Of a stretch of DNA of 45,184 bases, positions 10,550-20,383 are shown one piece after another. The translations under genes were made by a program, and so were the position numbers. The first letter of the stretch is position 1. Every line of letters begins with the position of its first letter. This DNA comes from Kluyvera intermedia (lineage in GTDB: Bacteria; Pseudomonadota; Gammaproteobacteria; Enterobacterales; Enterobacteriaceae). Below the pieces are notes generated by a model. It saw only the letters and a list, made by a program, of their open reading frames with translations, was not told the DNA's origin and made no database searches. The stretch is from assembly GCF_021440345.1 (NCBI RefSeq), contig NZ_JAKCNS010000060.1, positions 1-45,184 of the forward strand, read 5' to 3'.

Positions 10550-11808
10550 CGCCAGACTCCTTTAGTATCTACCACATATTGTTGAGCGACAGTCTCGCCG
10601 CGAATAGCTTTAAACTGGATATGATCGACCAGCATGACAATCACATCGGCGCTAGCCAGCGCAGTTTCTACCGAAACCAGCGAGCACAGCCCGTCGAGTT
10701 TTTTTGGCAACTGATGAATATTCGGTTCCACCACCAGCGTTTCACCGCTGTGCCACTGGGCAATCAGTTCAGCGATCTCCATGGCCGGGCTTTCACGCAG
10801 ATCGTCAATATTCGGTTTAAATGCCAGGCCAAAGCAGGCAATTTTCAACTCGCTGGCGCGCTTGTTGCTGGCCGCCAGACAGTCGGCAACGTGGGCCTTC
10901 ACCTTGTCGATAACCCAGAATGGTTTATGGTCGTTCACTTCCCGCGCGGTGCGAATAAGACGCGCCTGCTCCGGGTTTTGCGCCACGATAAACCATGGGT
11001 CGACGGCGATACAGTGACCACCCACGCCTGGCCCCGGCTGCAAAATGTTGACGCGTGGATGGCGATTTGCCAGACGAATCAGTTCCCAGACGTTAATCCC
11101 CTGATCGGCACAGATGAGCGACAGCTCATTGGCAAAGGCGATGTTCACGTCACGGAAGCTGTTTTCGGTCAGCTTGCACATTTCGGCGGTACGCGCGTTA
11201 GTCACCACGCATTCACCTTCCAGGAAGATTTTGTACAGTTCGCTGGCGCGCGCGGAGCACACCGGCGTCATACCACCAATCACCCGGTCGTTCTTAATCA
11301 ATTCAACCATCACTTGCCCCGGCAGCACGCGCTCCGGGCAGTAGGCGATGTTGATGTCTGCCTGCTCACCCACCTGCTGTGGGAAAGTCAGGTCCGGGCG
11401 CATCTGTGCAAGCCAGCCGGCCATCTGCTCGGTTGCGCCGACGGGAGACGTAGACTCGAGGATCACCAGAGTCCCTTTTTTCAGCACCGGCGCGATAGAA
11501 CGCGCTGCTGCTTCCACGTAAACCATATCGGGCTCATGGTCGCCTTTAAATGGCGTCGGCACGGCAATCAGGTAAGCGTCTGCCGCTTCTGGCGTGGTGG
11601 TTGCACGCAGGTATCCGGCGGCAACCGCCGTTTTCACAACCCTGTCGAGATCGGGCTCAACAATATGAATTTCACCGCGGTTAATGGTATCCACCGCGTG
11701 TTGATTAATGTCGACACCCACCACCTTCTTTTGCCGTGAGGCAAAAGCAGCTGCCGTAGGAAGGCCGATATAGCCTAGACCGATCACCGAGAGGGTTGAG
11801 AAACTCAT
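10546..11808 (-). CDS. wecC: UDP-N-acetyl-D-mannosamine dehydrogenase WecC
   Basis: NAD-dependent four-electron oxidation of UDP-ManNAc to UDP-ManNAcA, the uronic acid donor used by WecG. The 420-residue protein has the N-terminal Rossmann motif [14 protein letters not shown] and the catalytic cysteine in [15 protein letters not shown], as in the UDP-glucose/GDP-mannose dehydrogenase family. Its start overlaps wecB by 4 bp and its stop overlaps rffG by 4 bp. Confidence 0.97.
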   Translation of the reverse strand: MSFSTLSVIGLGYIGLPTAAAFASRQKKVVGVDINQHAVDTINRGEIHIVEPDLDRVVKTAVAAGYLRATTTPEAADAYLIAVPTPFKGDHEPDMVYVEAAARSIAPVLKKGTLVILESTSPVGATEQMAGWLAQMRPDLTFPQQVGEQADINIAYCPERVLPGQVMVELIKNDRVIGGMTPVCSARASELYKIFLEGECVVTNARTAEMCKLTENSFRDVNIAFANELSLICADQGINVWELIRLANRHPRVNILQPGPGVGGHCIAVDPWFIVAQNPEQARLIRTAREVNDHKPFWVIDKVKAHVADCLAASNKRASELKIACFGLAFKPNIDDLRESPAMEIAELIAQWHSGETLVVEPNIHQLPKKLDGLCSLVSVETALASADVIVMLVDHIQFKAIRGETVAQQYVVDTKGVWR

Positions 11809-12935
11809 AACGTTACCTGATTATTTTTTAATGCTAATAAAATACGTTCGCATGCCCGGCCATCCCCATAAGGGTTATGCGCCCGGCTCATCCTTTGATA
11901 TTCATCTTCATCGCGCAGCAGACGCGTAACTTCATCCACAATGCGTTGGCTGTCCGTCCCGACCAGGCGAACCGTACCCGCGTCGATAGCTTCCGGGCGT
12001 TCCGTGGTTTCACGCATCACCAGCACCGGTTTACCCAGCGAAGGGGCCTCTTCCTGAATGCCGCCAGAGTCGGTCAGGATAAGCCAGGCATGGTTCATCA
12101 ACCAGACGAATGGCAGGTAGTCCTGCGGGTCGATAAGTATCACGTTATCGATATGACCCAGAATACGGTTAACAGGCTCGCTAACGTTTGGATTCAGGTG
12201 CACCGGATAGACAATCTGCACATCCGGGTTGGTCGCGGCGATTTCCGCCAGCGCGTGACAAATTTTTTCGAAGCCCTGGCCGAAACTCTCACGACGGTGC
12301 CCCGTCACCAGGATCATCTTTTTACCGTTGCTCAGGAACGGATAGCGCGCGGACAAATCAGCGCGTAGCGCTTCGTCATTCATCACCCGGTCACGTACCC
12401 AGAACAGGGCGTCAATCACCGTGTTACCGGTGACGAAAATACGCTTATCCGACAAATTTTCCCGCAGCAGATTCTGCCGCGAGTTTTCCGTCGGCGCGAA
12501 GTGGTACATAGCCAAATGGCCGGTCAGCGTGCGATTAGCTTCTTCCGGCCACGGCGAGTAGAGATCGCCGGTACGCAGACCCGCTTCAACATGCCCGACA
12601 GGAATACGCTGATAAAATGCCGCCAGACTTGCTGCGGTCGTGGTCGTCGTGTCGCCATGCACCAACACAACGTCCGGTTTGAAAGATTCCAGAACGGGTT
12701 TTAACCCCTGCAAAATCCGGCAGGTTATTTCTGTGAGACCCTGTCCTGGACTCATGATATTGAGGTCATAATCCGGAACGATGGAGAAGAGGCTTAGCAC
12801 CTGATCTAGCATTTCCCTATGCTGCGCGGTGACGCATACTTTCGCCTCAAAATGAGGATCCTTTGCTAGCGCATGAACCAGAGGAGCCATTTTGATGGCC
12901 TCTGGTCGTGTGCCAAATACAGTCAGTACTTTCAC
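11805..12935 (-). CDS. wecB: UDP-N-acetylglucosamine 2-epimerase WecB
   Basis: Non-hydrolysing epimerase converting UDP-GlcNAc into UDP-ManNAc in the cytoplasm. With the GTG start at 12935 (AGAAGAGA upstream) the protein is 376 residues and begins with the family sequence [18 protein letters not shown]; an ATG 33 nt upstream would add [11 protein letters not shown] and is less likely. Other family motifs are [19 protein letters not shown] and [12 protein letters not shown]. It follows wzzE by 60 bp, a gap that holds a weak CCCATC/GATGGG inverted repeat. Confidence 0.95.
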   Translation of the reverse strand: MKVLTVFGTRPEAIKMAPLVHALAKDPHFEAKVCVTAQHREMLDQVLSLFSIVPDYDLNIMSPGQGLTEITCRILQGLKPVLESFKPDVVLVHGDTTTTTAASLAAFYQRIPVGHVEAGLRTGDLYSPWPEEANRTLTGHLAMYHFAPTENSRQNLLRENLSDKRIFVTGNTVIDALFWVRDRVMNDEALRADLSARYPFLSNGKKMILVTGHRRESFGQGFEKICHALAEIAATNPDVQIVYPVHLNPNVSEPVNRILGHIDNVILIDPQDYLPFVWLMNHAWLILTDSGGIQEEAPSLGKPVLVMRETTERPEAIDAGTVRLVGTDSQRIVDEVTRLLRDEDEYQRMSRAHNPYGDGRACERILLALKNNQVTL

Positions 12936-12995
12936 ATCGATTCTCTTCTTTAGATGAAACAGGCCCATCGCCCTTCATCAAATGATGGGTATTTA

Positions 12996-14042
12996 CTACT
13001 GCGTGCGACGACGCGCCAGTGCCACCCCAGCACCCACCAATGCGCCGACAATTCCCCACATAACCATCAGAAATACGCGGCGTGGACTCGTGCGTTTTAC
13101 CGGTTCCTCTGGTGTCCGCAAATACCGATATGTCTGAAAACTTGCAGCCAGCGTCGGGCCAACATTAAGAGTCGTCAGCATCGCTCGCCCCTGATCGTAA
13201 TCAAGGTCGAACGCCGGTCCCACGGCCTGCAGGTTTTCCAGACGGGCCTGCAGCATAGGGCGACCCAACAATGAGAGCTCAGAGTCAGGTAACTCATCGG
13301 CCGGAATATCCGTGACGCTACGATTAATGTTGTGCTGCTGAGCAATCTTCAGCGCCGCTTCAATGCTGTGCATACGGCGGTTGAATATCGCCTGAGCGAC
13401 TTCCTCCTGACGTTTCACCTGCGCTTTAATCTGAATCGTGCGTGCGGCCCATGCGCCTTTCAACTCATCATTCAGATGCCCGGCAGCGCGCTGGCTGGCA
13501 AACGCTACGTACTGGCGCAACAGGTTATTGGCGTCCTGCGCGGTTTCCGCGTTTAGCTTCACGCTGTCGCTCACGCTCTTTTGCGCATCGCCAGGAATAA
13601 ATTGAATATCGTTAATCAGGTCATCCAACTGCGCTGCATCGGCGCGGGAATTACCCACCATTCGCTGTTTGTAATAGTCCGTCTGCGACCAGAAATCACG
13701 ACGGGTATCCCAGGAGGCGAGCTGCATAACGAACTCTTTGTACACCTCATCCATCACCGAAGGTGGTGTAGCAGTGGTGGGGTTGACCTTCACATCGAGG
13801 TTGCGCAGGAACTGCTGCTGCGAATAGTAACCACCGAGCATATTCACGGTAGGCCGGTCAGTGATAGCCGTCGTGCTCCACTCTTGCCGGGCAAAAAAAG
13901 TATAAATCAGCACCACGGCGGCAAATAGCACCGCAAAGCCGATAATCCAGTGTTTCCCCGACCACAACGCGCGAAACAGGCCACGAATATCCAGTTCATT
14001 CTCAGCACTCGCCAACTGTGCTTCCGGTAATGGTTGTGTCAT
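12996..14042 (-). CDS. wzzE: ECA chain-length modulator WzzE
   Basis: Polysaccharide co-polymerase that sets ECA chain length together with WzyE. At 348 residues it matches E. coli WzzE. It has one membrane segment near residues 32-52 (IIGFAVLFAAVVLIYTFF), a large periplasmic, partly coiled-coil region, and a second membrane segment near the C-terminus (LMVMWGIVGALVGAGVAL) preceded by a proline-containing stretch, the usual Wzz layout. It lies 13 bp after wecA. Confidence 0.95.
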   Translation of the reverse strand: MTQPLPEAQLASAENELDIRGLFRALWSGKHWIIGFAVLFAAVVLIYTFFARQEWSTTAITDRPTVNMLGGYYSQQQFLRNLDVKVNPTTATPPSVMDEVYKEFVMQLASWDTRRDFWSQTDYYKQRMVGNSRADAAQLDDLINDIQFIPGDAQKSVSDSVKLNAETAQDANNLLRQYVAFASQRAAGHLNDELKGAWAARTIQIKAQVKRQEEVAQAIFNRRMHSIEAALKIAQQHNINRSVTDIPADELPDSELSLLGRPMLQARLENLQAVGPAFDLDYDQGRAMLTTLNVGPTLAASFQTYRYLRTPEEPVKRTSPRRVFLMVMWGIVGALVGAGVALARRRTQ

Positions 14043-14055
14043 TACTACCCCAGTT

Positions 14056-15159
14056 TTACTTGGTTAATTTTGGATGGTTTTCACTGTTTCGACGCATTCT
14101 ACGCTTCATACGTTTAATGAAACGCGCCACTTTCCAGGCCCGCTTGATGCAGTAGCCGTAGAGGCCAAAGGCCACGAAGAACAGTAGCAGCATGACCCAC
14201 TCAGGCACAACGCGAGTGTACTCGGCCAGGACTCCGATTCCGGCCAGCAGCGCTGCGGCAAGGGTAATCAGGACCAGCGCCTGGCGAGAAGTAAAGCCTG
14301 CGCGCATGATCAGATGATGAATATGTTGACGGTCTGCTGAGAACGGACTCATGCCCTTACGCAGACGGCGATACATGATAGCCACCATATCCATCAATGG
14401 AATGGCGACAATCCACAGCGCCGTGACCGGGCTGATAGGATGATGCGTCCCCTGGGTGGTTTCCAGCAGGATCCAGATAACCGTAAAGCCAATCAGCGTG
14501 CTGCCCGCATCGCCCATGAAGACTTTATAGCGACGGCCCAGTACGCCAAGGTTCAACATAATATACGGCAGAATGGCGGCAATCATCGCGAAGCACCACA
14601 TAGCGAGGCTAGTCTGCCCATCAAACCACAGGATCAGGCCAATCGCGCCAAAGCTCACGCTCGACAGACCGCCGAGCAGGCCATCAATGCCATCGACCAT
14701 ATTGAAGGCATTAATCATCGCCCAGACGGCAAACAGAGTGAGGAAGAAGCCAAACGGCCCCAGCACCAGTTCCCACGAACCGAAGATATAACCCAGGCTA
14801 CGCAGATATAAATTACCTGCCGTCATCATCACGATACCAATCAGCGCCTGAATGGTTGCACGGATTTTGACGCTAACGTCATAGCGGTCGTCAAGAGCCC
14901 CAACAAGCACAAGCGCACCTGCGCAGCCAAGGTAAAGGGAAGCGTGAGGAATGTAGTAATCTGCGATCGCAAAAGTGAAGCAGATCCCGGCGTAGACCGA
15001 GATGCCACCCACTAGCGGAATAAGCCCCTGGTGACGTTTACGGTAATTAGGTCTATCCACCAAACCGACCTTTTTAGCCGCCTTACGGGCGAAAAAAAGG
15101 AATACGGTGGTGAATAAAAAAATACTGATCAAGTCAGTACCGACGGTCAGTAAACTCAC
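14056..15159 (-). CDS. wecA: UDP-GlcNAc:undecaprenyl-phosphate GlcNAc-1-P transferase WecA
   Basis: Polytopic inner-membrane enzyme that begins ECA synthesis, and O antigen in many enterics, by placing GlcNAc-1-phosphate on undecaprenyl phosphate. The 367-residue product keeps the key residues of E. coli WecA at the same positions: D90/D91 in GALDDRYD, D156 and D159 in NMVDGIDG, and the HIHH motif at 279-282. It starts with GTG at 15159. First gene of the wec cluster; a candidate promoter lies at 15192-15220. Confidence 0.96.
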   Translation of the reverse strand: MSLLTVGTDLISIFLFTTVFLFFARKAAKKVGLVDRPNYRKRHQGLIPLVGGISVYAGICFTFAIADYYIPHASLYLGCAGALVLVGALDDRYDVSVKIRATIQALIGIVMMTAGNLYLRSLGYIFGSWELVLGPFGFFLTLFAVWAMINAFNMVDGIDGLLGGLSSVSFGAIGLILWFDGQTSLAMWCFAMIAAILPYIMLNLGVLGRRYKVFMGDAGSTLIGFTVIWILLETTQGTHHPISPVTALWIVAIPLMDMVAIMYRRLRKGMSPFSADRQHIHHLIMRAGFTSRQALVLITLAAALLAGIGVLAEYTRVVPEWVMLLLFFVAFGLYGYCIKRAWKVARFIKRMKRRMRRNSENHPKLTK

Positions 15160-15191
15160 AATTTATACTCGCTGCGAATATTAATAGCGAA

Positions 15192-15220
15192 AGTATACCC
15201 ACGATAGCAGCTCATCAGAA
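15192..15220 (-). promoter_or_regulatory. Candidate sigma-70 promoter of wecA and the wec cluster
   Basis: On the minus strand TTCTGA (15215-15220) and TATACT (15192-15197) are separated by 17 bp, about 30 bp before the wecA GTG. The -10 is good and the -35 poor. No JUMPstart/ops element is visible. The 240-bp rho-wecA gap otherwise holds only the rho terminator and AT-rich sequence. Confidence 0.45.
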
Positions 15221-15345
15221 GAGGAAGCCTGATGAATATTGGGGAAACTCGCCTGATTTATAACCGATTTTACAAACTAACTATTATTGTAGCCGCAAAC
15301 CGTAATTGTCCGTGAAAAAAATGTTGAGCCCTATCACCTAAACTC

Positions 15346-15380
15346 CTAAAAACAAAAACGCCACACAAAAGTGTGGCGTT
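15346..15380 (-). terminator. rho terminator
   Basis: A perfect 10-bp stem (AACGCCACAC at 15357-15366, GTGTGGCGTT at 15371-15380) with a 4-nt loop is followed on the minus strand by TTTTTGTTTTT. It begins 20 bp after the rho stop codon. Confidence 0.9.
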
Positions 15381-15399
15381 CGTCGGCAAAAACCGGATT

Positions 15400-16659
15400 T
15401 TACGAGCGTTTCATCATATCGAAGAAATCGTCGTTAGTTTTGGTCATTGCCAGTTTATTGATGAGGAATTCCATCGCATCAATCTCACCCATTGGGTGGA
15501 TGATTTTGCGCAGGATCCACATTTTCTGCAGCTCTTCCTGGGTGGTGAGCAGCTCTTCTTTACGGGTACCGGAACGGTTGTAATCGATAGCCGGGAAGAC
15601 GCGTTTTTCAGCAATCTTACGGGAGAGGTGCAGTTCCATGTTGCCGGTACCTTTAAACTCTTCGTAGATAACTTCATCCATTTTAGAGCCGGTATCCACC
15701 AACGCGGTGGCGATAATCGTCAGGCTGCCGCCCTCTTCCACGTTACGTGCTGCACCGAAGAAACGCTTCGGACGATGCAGGGCGTTAGCGTCGACACCAC
15801 CGGTCAGTACTTTACCGGAAGCCGGTACCACGGTGTTGTAGGCGCGAGCCAGACGAGTGATGGAGTCGAGCAGAATGATAACGTCTTTCTTGTGTTCAAC
15901 CAGACGTTTCGCTTTCTCGATAACCATTTCAGCGACCTGAACGTGGCGGGATGCAGGTTCGTCAAAGGTGGAAGCGATAACTTCACCTTTTACCAGACGT
16001 TGCATCTCGGTCACTTCTTCCGGACGTTCGTCAATCAGCAGAACCATCAGTACGCAGTCTGGGTGGTTATACGCGATGCTCTGTGCGATGTTCTGCAGCA
16101 GCATGGTTTTACCGGCTTTCGGCGGTGCCACAATCAGACCACGCTGACCGCGACCAATCGGCGATGCCAGATCCAGGACGCGAGCAGTTAAATCTTCGGT
16201 AGAACCATTACCACGCTCCATACGCAGACGAGAGTTTGCGTGTAGCGGGGTTAAGTTCTCAAACAGGATCTTGTTGCGCGAGTTTTCCGGCTTGTCGTAG
16301 TTAACTTCGTTAACTTTCAACAGCGCAAAGTAACGCTCACCCTCTTTCGGCGGACGGATCTTACCCGAAATGGTGTCACCAGTGCGGAGATTGAAACGGC
16401 GGATTTGGCTAGGGGAAACGTAGATATCATCGGGACCGGCGAGGTAGGAGCTGTCTCCAGAGCGGAGGAAACCAAATCCATCCTGCAATATCTCCAGTAC
16501 ACCGTCACCAAAGATATCTTCGCCACTCTTTGCGTGCTGCTTCAGGATGGCAAAAATGATGTCCTGCTTGCGCATACGTGCCTGGTTTTCCAGACCCATA
16601 TTTTCGCCGAGAGTAATCAGCTCAGAAACCGGCGTATTCTTTAATTCGGTAAGATTCAT
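15400..16659 (-). CDS. rho: Transcription termination factor Rho
   Basis: Hexameric RNA-dependent ATPase/helicase that releases RNA from stalled transcription complexes. The 419-residue product is the exact E. coli length: an N-terminal RNA-binding OB fold (around DGFGFLRS and [10 protein letters not shown]), Walker A in [15 protein letters not shown], Walker B in [16 protein letters not shown], the Q loop, and the R loop near [13 protein letters not shown] use the ATG at 16659 ([15 protein letters not shown]). The frame is open upstream, but the preceding sequence is leader DNA. A leader peptide, rhoL, lies upstream, and rho is autoregulated by termination in its own leader in E. coli. Confidence 0.98.
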   Translation of the reverse strand: MNLTELKNTPVSELITLGENMGLENQARMRKQDIIFAILKQHAKSGEDIFGDGVLEILQDGFGFLRSGDSSYLAGPDDIYVSPSQIRRFNLRTGDTISGKIRPPKEGERYFALLKVNEVNYDKPENSRNKILFENLTPLHANSRLRMERGNGSTEDLTARVLDLASPIGRGQRGLIVAPPKAGKTMLLQNIAQSIAYNHPDCVLMVLLIDERPEEVTEMQRLVKGEVIASTFDEPASRHVQVAEMVIEKAKRLVEHKKDVIILLDSITRLARAYNTVVPASGKVLTGGVDANALHRPKRFFGAARNVEEGGSLTIIATALVDTGSKMDEVIYEEFKGTGNMELHLSRKIAEKRVFPAIDYNRSGTRKEELLTTQEELQKMWILRKIIHPMGEIDAMEFLINKLAMTKTNDDFFDMMKRS

Positions 16660-16697
16660 AATGGTGTGAGTTCTTAAACTTGGGGGAAATCTCGAAC

Positions 16698-16853
16698 TTA
16701 ATGTTGTGAATGGTATGGCAGGGTCATCCATGCCTGTTTACGGCCATCACTCATGTCTGTTCGCTGTCTGGTCACAGGAGAGTACGCAGAACTGAAACGA
16801 CAAGACGGAAAGAGTGACAAACCTGGAATTTTTTCACCTCTGACGTCATACAT
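16698..16853 (-). CDS. rhoL: rho operon leader peptide RhoL (variant)
   Basis: A small frame upstream of rho encodes [20 protein letters not shown], nearly identical to the core of the 33-residue E. coli RhoL. At the codon aligned with the E. coli start there is a GTC, so the likely start is the ATG three codons earlier (16853), with no strong ribosome site. After DMS the frame runs on for 16 residues ([16 protein letters not shown]) instead of ending as in E. coli, giving 51 residues and a stop 38 nt before rho. Leader translation is thought to influence premature termination in the rho leader. Confidence 0.6.
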   Translation of the reverse strand: MYDVRGEKIPGLSLFPSCRFSSAYSPVTRQRTDMSDGRKQAWMTLPYHSQH

Positions 16854-16916
16854 CGCAACGAGAGGTTTGGATAAAACAAGATTCAAACAAGGTATGTTTA
16901 AAACGAAGTCAAAAAT

Positions 16917-16945
16917 AACTTAGCACGACTGAAGCCGGGCGTCCA
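16917..16945 (-). promoter_or_regulatory. Candidate rho promoter
   Basis: On the minus strand TGGACG (16940-16945) and TAAGTT (16917-16922) are separated by 17 bp. The start point would lie near 16910, giving a leader of about 250 nt, close to the known E. coli rho leader length. The -35 falls inside the trxA 3' hairpin. Confidence 0.45.
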
Positions 16946-16978
16946 GAGTTCTGCTTAATTTAAGAACACCAGACGCCC
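16937..16978 (-). other. Large hairpin after trxA
   Basis: GGGCGTC (16937-16943) pairs with GACGCCC (16972-16978), with an inner GTTCT/AGAAC stem. It begins 13 bp beyond the trxA stop. No U tract follows, so it is a 3'-end or processing structure, or a Rho-assisted stop, rather than a simple intrinsic terminator. It shares bases with the rho -35. Confidence 0.5.
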
Positions 16979-16990
16979 AAACCGAATTTC

Positions 16991-17320
16991 TTACGCCAGG
17001 TTAGCGTCGAGGAACTCTTTCAGTTGGCCTTTAGACAGCGCGCCAACTTTGGTTGCTGCAACTTCGCCGTTTTTGAACAGCAGCAGCGTAGGGATACCGC
17101 GGATGCCATACTTAGGAGCTGTGCCCGGGTTCTGATCGATGTTCAGTTTAGCAACGGTCAGTTTACCCTGATACTCCTCGGCGATTTCATCCAGAATCGG
17201 GGCGATCATTTTGCACGGACCACACCACTCTGCCCAGAAATCGACGAGTGTCAGCCCGTCAGCTTTGAGTACGTCCGTGTCAAAACTGTCGTCAGTCAGG
17301 TGAATAATTTTATCGCTCAT
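16991..17320 (-). CDS. trxA: Thioredoxin 1
   Basis: General protein disulfide reductase of the cytoplasm, reduced by thioredoxin reductase, and electron donor to ribonucleotide reductase and PAPS reductase. The 109-residue product carries the active site WCGPC (Cys33 and Cys36 counting Met1) in [18 protein letters not shown] and the cis-proline in [10 protein letters not shown]. The ATG at 17320 (GGAG upstream) gives the normal [14 protein letters not shown]-terminus; the open frame upstream is leader sequence. An ERIC element lies only 36 bp upstream of the start codon. Confidence 0.98.
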   Translation of the reverse strand: MSDKIIHLTDDSFDTDVLKADGLTLVDFWAEWCGPCKMIAPILDEIAEEYQGKLTVAKLNIDQNPGTAPKYGIRGIPTLLLFKNGEVAATKVGALSKGQLKEFLDANLA

Positions 17321-17356
17321 ATTTAACTCCACAGGAATAAGCCTGGTGTGTTGGTG

Positions 17357-17483
17357 TATACACAAAATCATTCAAGTTGCATCAAGGCGGCAAGTGAGCG
17401 AATCCCGATGAACTTACTCAAGTAAGTGATTCGGGTGAACGAACGCAGCCAACGCGGAAGCAGCTTGAAGAATGACGTGTATA
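17357..17483. repeat. ERIC (IRU) element, 127 bp
   Basis: The centre (CTTACTCAAGTAAGTGATTC) and flanks match the ERIC consensus, the sequence behind ERIC-PCR primers. The element runs from TATACAC to GTGTATA and measures 127 bp, the full-length size. It is a long imperfect palindrome, so any transcript crossing it should fold into an extended hairpin. It occupies nearly half of the trxA-rhlB divergent gap. Confidence 0.9.
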
Positions 17484-17505
17484 GCATTAACCAACAAGGT
17501 GTTGA
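17478..17505 (-). promoter_or_regulatory. Possible trxA promoter built on the ERIC end
   Basis: On the minus strand TCAACA (17500-17505) and TATACA (17478-17483) are 16 bp apart; the -10 hexamer is the terminal sequence of the ERIC element. Weak evidence. If used, the trxA mRNA would carry almost the whole ERIC hairpin in its 5' leader. Confidence 0.3.
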
Positions 17506-17588
17506 TGTTAACTTCGCCAACAAAGGTTGACGTTATTTCACCGGATACGCTTTCTTAATGCAATAGTAAGCTGATATTCTACCACACT

Positions 17589-18854
17589 ATGAGCAAAACA
17601 CATTTAACAGAACAGAAGTTTTCCGACTTCGCCCTGCACCCTAAAGTGGTTGAAGCCCTTGAAACCAAAGGGTTTTATAATTGCACGCCCATTCAGGCGC
17701 TGGCTTTGCCGCTAACGCTTGCCGGACGTGATGTGGCTGGACAGGCGCAAACCGGTACCGGGAAAACGATGGCGTTTCTGACGTCCACGTTTCATTATCT
17801 TCTTTCTCACCCAGCGAGTGCAGACCGCCAGGTGAACCAACCGCGCGCCTTAATTATGGCGCCAACCCGTGAGCTGGCAGTGCAGATTCACGCCGACGCA
17901 GAGCCTCTGGCTCAGGCGACTGGCCTGAAACTGGGTCTGGCTTATGGCGGTGACGGCTATGACAAACAGCTGAAAGTGCTGGAAAGCGGCGTCGACATTC
18001 TGATCGGCACCACGGGTCGTCTTATTGATTATGCAAAACAGAACCACATCAACCTGGGCGCGATTCAGGTGGTGGTGCTGGACGAAGCCGATCGCATGTA
18101 CGATCTGGGCTTTATTAAAGATATCCGCTGGTTGTTCCGTCGCATGCCGCCGACCAACCAGCGTCTGAATATGCTGTTCTCTGCCACACTGTCCTACCGC
18201 GTCCGCGAGCTGGCGTTCGAACAAATGAACAACGCCGAGTACGTGGAAGTCGAGCCAGAGCAGAAAACGGGCCACCGCATTAAAGAAGAGCTGTTCTACC
18301 CTTCCAACGAAGAGAAGATGCGTTTGCTGCAAACGCTGCTGGAAGAAGAGTGGCCGGACCGCGCGATTATCTTCGCCAACACCAAACATCGCTGTGAAGA
18401 TATCTGGGGTCATCTGGCCGCAGACGGTCATCGCGTAGGTCTGCTGACCGGCGACGTCGCGCAGAAAAAACGCCTGCGTATTCTGGAAGATTTCACCAGC
18501 GGTGATATCGACATTCTGGTTGCCACCGATGTTGCGGCACGCGGCCTGCATATCCCAGCCGTTACCCACGTCTTTAACTACGATCTGCCGGATGACTGTG
18601 AAGACTACGTTCACCGTATTGGCCGTACCGGTCGTGCAGGTGCCAGCGGACACTCAATCAGCCTTGCCTGTGAAGAGTACGCGCTGAATCTGCCAGCGAT
18701 TGAAACCTACACCGGTCACTCTATTCCGGTCAGTAAGTACAATCCGGACGCGCTGTTAACTGAACTGCCGAAACCATTACGTCTGACGCGTGTTCGTCAG
18801 GGCAATGGTCCGCGCCGTTCTGGTGCGCCACGTAATCGCCGTCGTTCAGGTTAA
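17589..18854 (+). CDS. rhlB: ATP-dependent RNA helicase RhlB
   Basis: DEAD-box helicase of the RNA degradosome that unwinds structured RNA for RNase E and PNPase. The 421-residue product has the Q motif ([18 protein letters not shown]), Walker A AQTGTGKT at residues 53-60, DEAD at 165-168, SAT, and the C-terminal [10 protein letters not shown] motif. The basic tail [13 protein letters not shown] is typical of RhlB. Divergent from trxA; gppA follows 7 bp later, so the two are probably cotranscribed. Confidence 0.97.
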   Translation: MSKTHLTEQKFSDFALHPKVVEALETKGFYNCTPIQALALPLTLAGRDVAGQAQTGTGKTMAFLTSTFHYLLSHPASADRQVNQPRALIMAPTRELAVQIHADAEPLAQATGLKLGLAYGGDGYDKQLKVLESGVDILIGTTGRLIDYAKQNHINLGAIQVVVLDEADRMYDLGFIKDIRWLFRRMPPTNQRLNMLFSATLSYRVRELAFEQMNNAEYVEVEPEQKTGHRIKEELFYPSNEEKMRLLQTLLEEEWPDRAIIFANTKHRCEDIWGHLAADGHRVGLLTGDVAQKKRLRILEDFTSGDIDILVATDVAARGLHIPAVTHVFNYDLPDDCEDYVHRIGRTGRAGASGHSISLACEEYALNLPAIETYTGHSIPVSKYNPDALLTELPKPLRLTRVRQGNGPRRSGAPRNRRRSG

Positions 18855-18861
18855 AAAAGTT

Positions 18862-20346
18862 ATGCTCACTTCCACCTCGCTCTACGCAGCTATCGATCTC
18901 GGTTCCAATAGTTTTCATATGCTGCTTGTTCGCGAGGTGGCGGGAAGTATCCAGACGCTTACGCGCATTAAGCGTAAAGTGCGTCTGGCAGGCGGACTCA
19001 ACCGTGACAACATGCTGTCAACGGAAGCCATGGAACGTGGATGGCAGTGCCTGCGCCTGTTCGCCGAACGTTTACAAGATATTCCCCCGACCCAAATTCG
19101 CATCGTTGCGACCGCAACACTTCGTCTTGCCGTTAATGCCGATGTGTTTATCGCCAAAGCCCAGGAAATTCTCGGCTGCCCGGTGCAGGTTATCCGTGGC
19201 GAAGAAGAAGCACGCCTGATTTATCAGGGCGTCGCGCACACCACCGGCGGCGACGATCGCCGTTTAGTGGTTGATATCGGCGGTGCTAGCACCGAATTAG
19301 TGACCGGTACCGGCGCACAAACGACTTCACTGTTCAGTCTGTCGATGGGCTGCGTCACCTGGCTTGAACGCTACTTTACCGACCGTAACCTGGCTCAGGA
19401 ACATTTCGACGAAGCCGAACGGGCCGCGCGTGAAGTGCTCAAACCGGTTGCCGATGAACTGCGTCAGCACGGCTGGAAGGTCTGCGTCGGCGCTTCCGGA
19501 ACCGTCCAGGCGTTACAAGAAATCATGATGGCGCAGGGGATGGATGAACGCATTACCCTCGCTAAACTTCAGCAACTTAAACAGCGCGCTATCCAATGCG
19601 GGCGTCTGGAAGAGCTGGAAATTGAAGGACTGACGCTGGAACGCGCGCTGGTCTTCCCAAGCGGGCTGGCGATTCTTATCGCTATCTTCACCGAGCTGGA
19701 TATCCAGTGCATGACGCTGGCCGGCGGCGCACTACGCGAAGGCCTGGTTTACGGCATGCTGCATCTGGCGGTGGACGAAGACATTCGCAGCCGCACGCTG
19801 CGCAATATTCAGCGCCGGTTTATGGTTGATACCGAGCAGGCGAACCGCGTCGCACAGCTGGCCGCCAGTTTTGTCGATCAGGTTGGAAGTAGCTGGGATC
19901 TAGAGCCATTAAGCCGTGAACTGCTGTTAAGCGCCTGTGCTTTACACGAAATCGGCCTGAGCGTTGATTTTAAACAAGCCCCGCAGCACGCCGCCTATCT
20001 GGTGCGTAATCTCGATTTGCCGGGCTTTACCCCTGCGCAAAAGAAGCTGCTGGCCACCTTGTTGCTCAACCAAACGAACCCTATCGACCTTTCGTCGCTC
20101 CACCAGCAAAATGCCGTACCTCCACGCGCGGCCGAGCATCTCTGCCGTCTGTTGCGCCTGGCCATTATCTTCGCCAGCCGTCGCCGTGATGATTTAGTGC
20201 CGGAGATGACGCTGCAGGTCAAAGAAGAAAGTCTGACCCTTACGCTGCCGAAAAGCTGGCTGGATCAGCATCCGCTGGGTAAAGAGACGATTGATCAAGA
20301 AAGCCAGTGGCAAAGCTATGTCCACTGGCCTTTAGAAGTGCGCTAG
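18862..20346 (+). CDS. gppA: Guanosine-5'-triphosphate,3'-diphosphate pyrophosphatase GppA
   Basis: Converts pppGpp to ppGpp and also acts as an exopolyphosphatase; it belongs to the Ppx/GppA branch of the ASKHA ATPase fold. I use the ATG at 18862, giving 494 residues as in E. coli. The nucleotide-binding motifs are [15 protein letters not shown] near the N-terminus and [14 protein letters not shown] around residue 140. The C-terminal half is HD-like ([13 protein letters not shown]). It follows rhlB by 7 bp and converges on rep. Confidence 0.96.
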   Translation: MLTSTSLYAAIDLGSNSFHMLLVREVAGSIQTLTRIKRKVRLAGGLNRDNMLSTEAMERGWQCLRLFAERLQDIPPTQIRIVATATLRLAVNADVFIAKAQEILGCPVQVIRGEEEARLIYQGVAHTTGGDDRRLVVDIGGASTELVTGTGAQTTSLFSLSMGCVTWLERYFTDRNLAQEHFDEAERAAREVLKPVADELRQHGWKVCVGASGTVQALQEIMMAQGMDERITLAKLQQLKQRAIQCGRLEELEIEGLTLERALVFPSGLAILIAIFTELDIQCMTLAGGALREGLVYGMLHLAVDEDIRSRTLRNIQRRFMVDTEQANRVAQLAASFVDQVGSSWDLEPLSRELLLSACALHEIGLSVDFKQAPQHAAYLVRNLDLPGFTPAQKKLLATLLLNQTNPIDLSSLHQQNAVPPRAAEHLCRLLRLAIIFASRRRDDLVPEMTLQVKEESLTLTLPKSWLDQHPLGKETIDQESQWQSYVHWPLEVR

Positions 20347-20358
20347 CTGTCTATCATT

Positions 20359-20383
20359 GCCGGACAGCATCAGCGTATCCGGC
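20359..20383. repeat. REP-like hairpin between gppA and rep
   Basis: GCCGGA (20359-20364) pairs with TCCGGC (20378-20383) in a sequence resembling enterobacterial REP units. It fills the 37-bp gap between two convergent genes and touches the rep stop codon. It probably protects both mRNA 3' ends or helps termination. Confidence 0.55.

Noticed and set aside
10579-11739. 386-codon open frame on the plus strand opposite wecC
   Set aside because: It mirrors the codon pattern of wecC, which has clear conserved motifs; the plus-strand product resembles no family I recognise and has no ribosome site. Similar long antisense frames at 7050-7955, 8585-9427, 3484-4191, 23792-24760 and 38533-39519 were dropped for the same reason.
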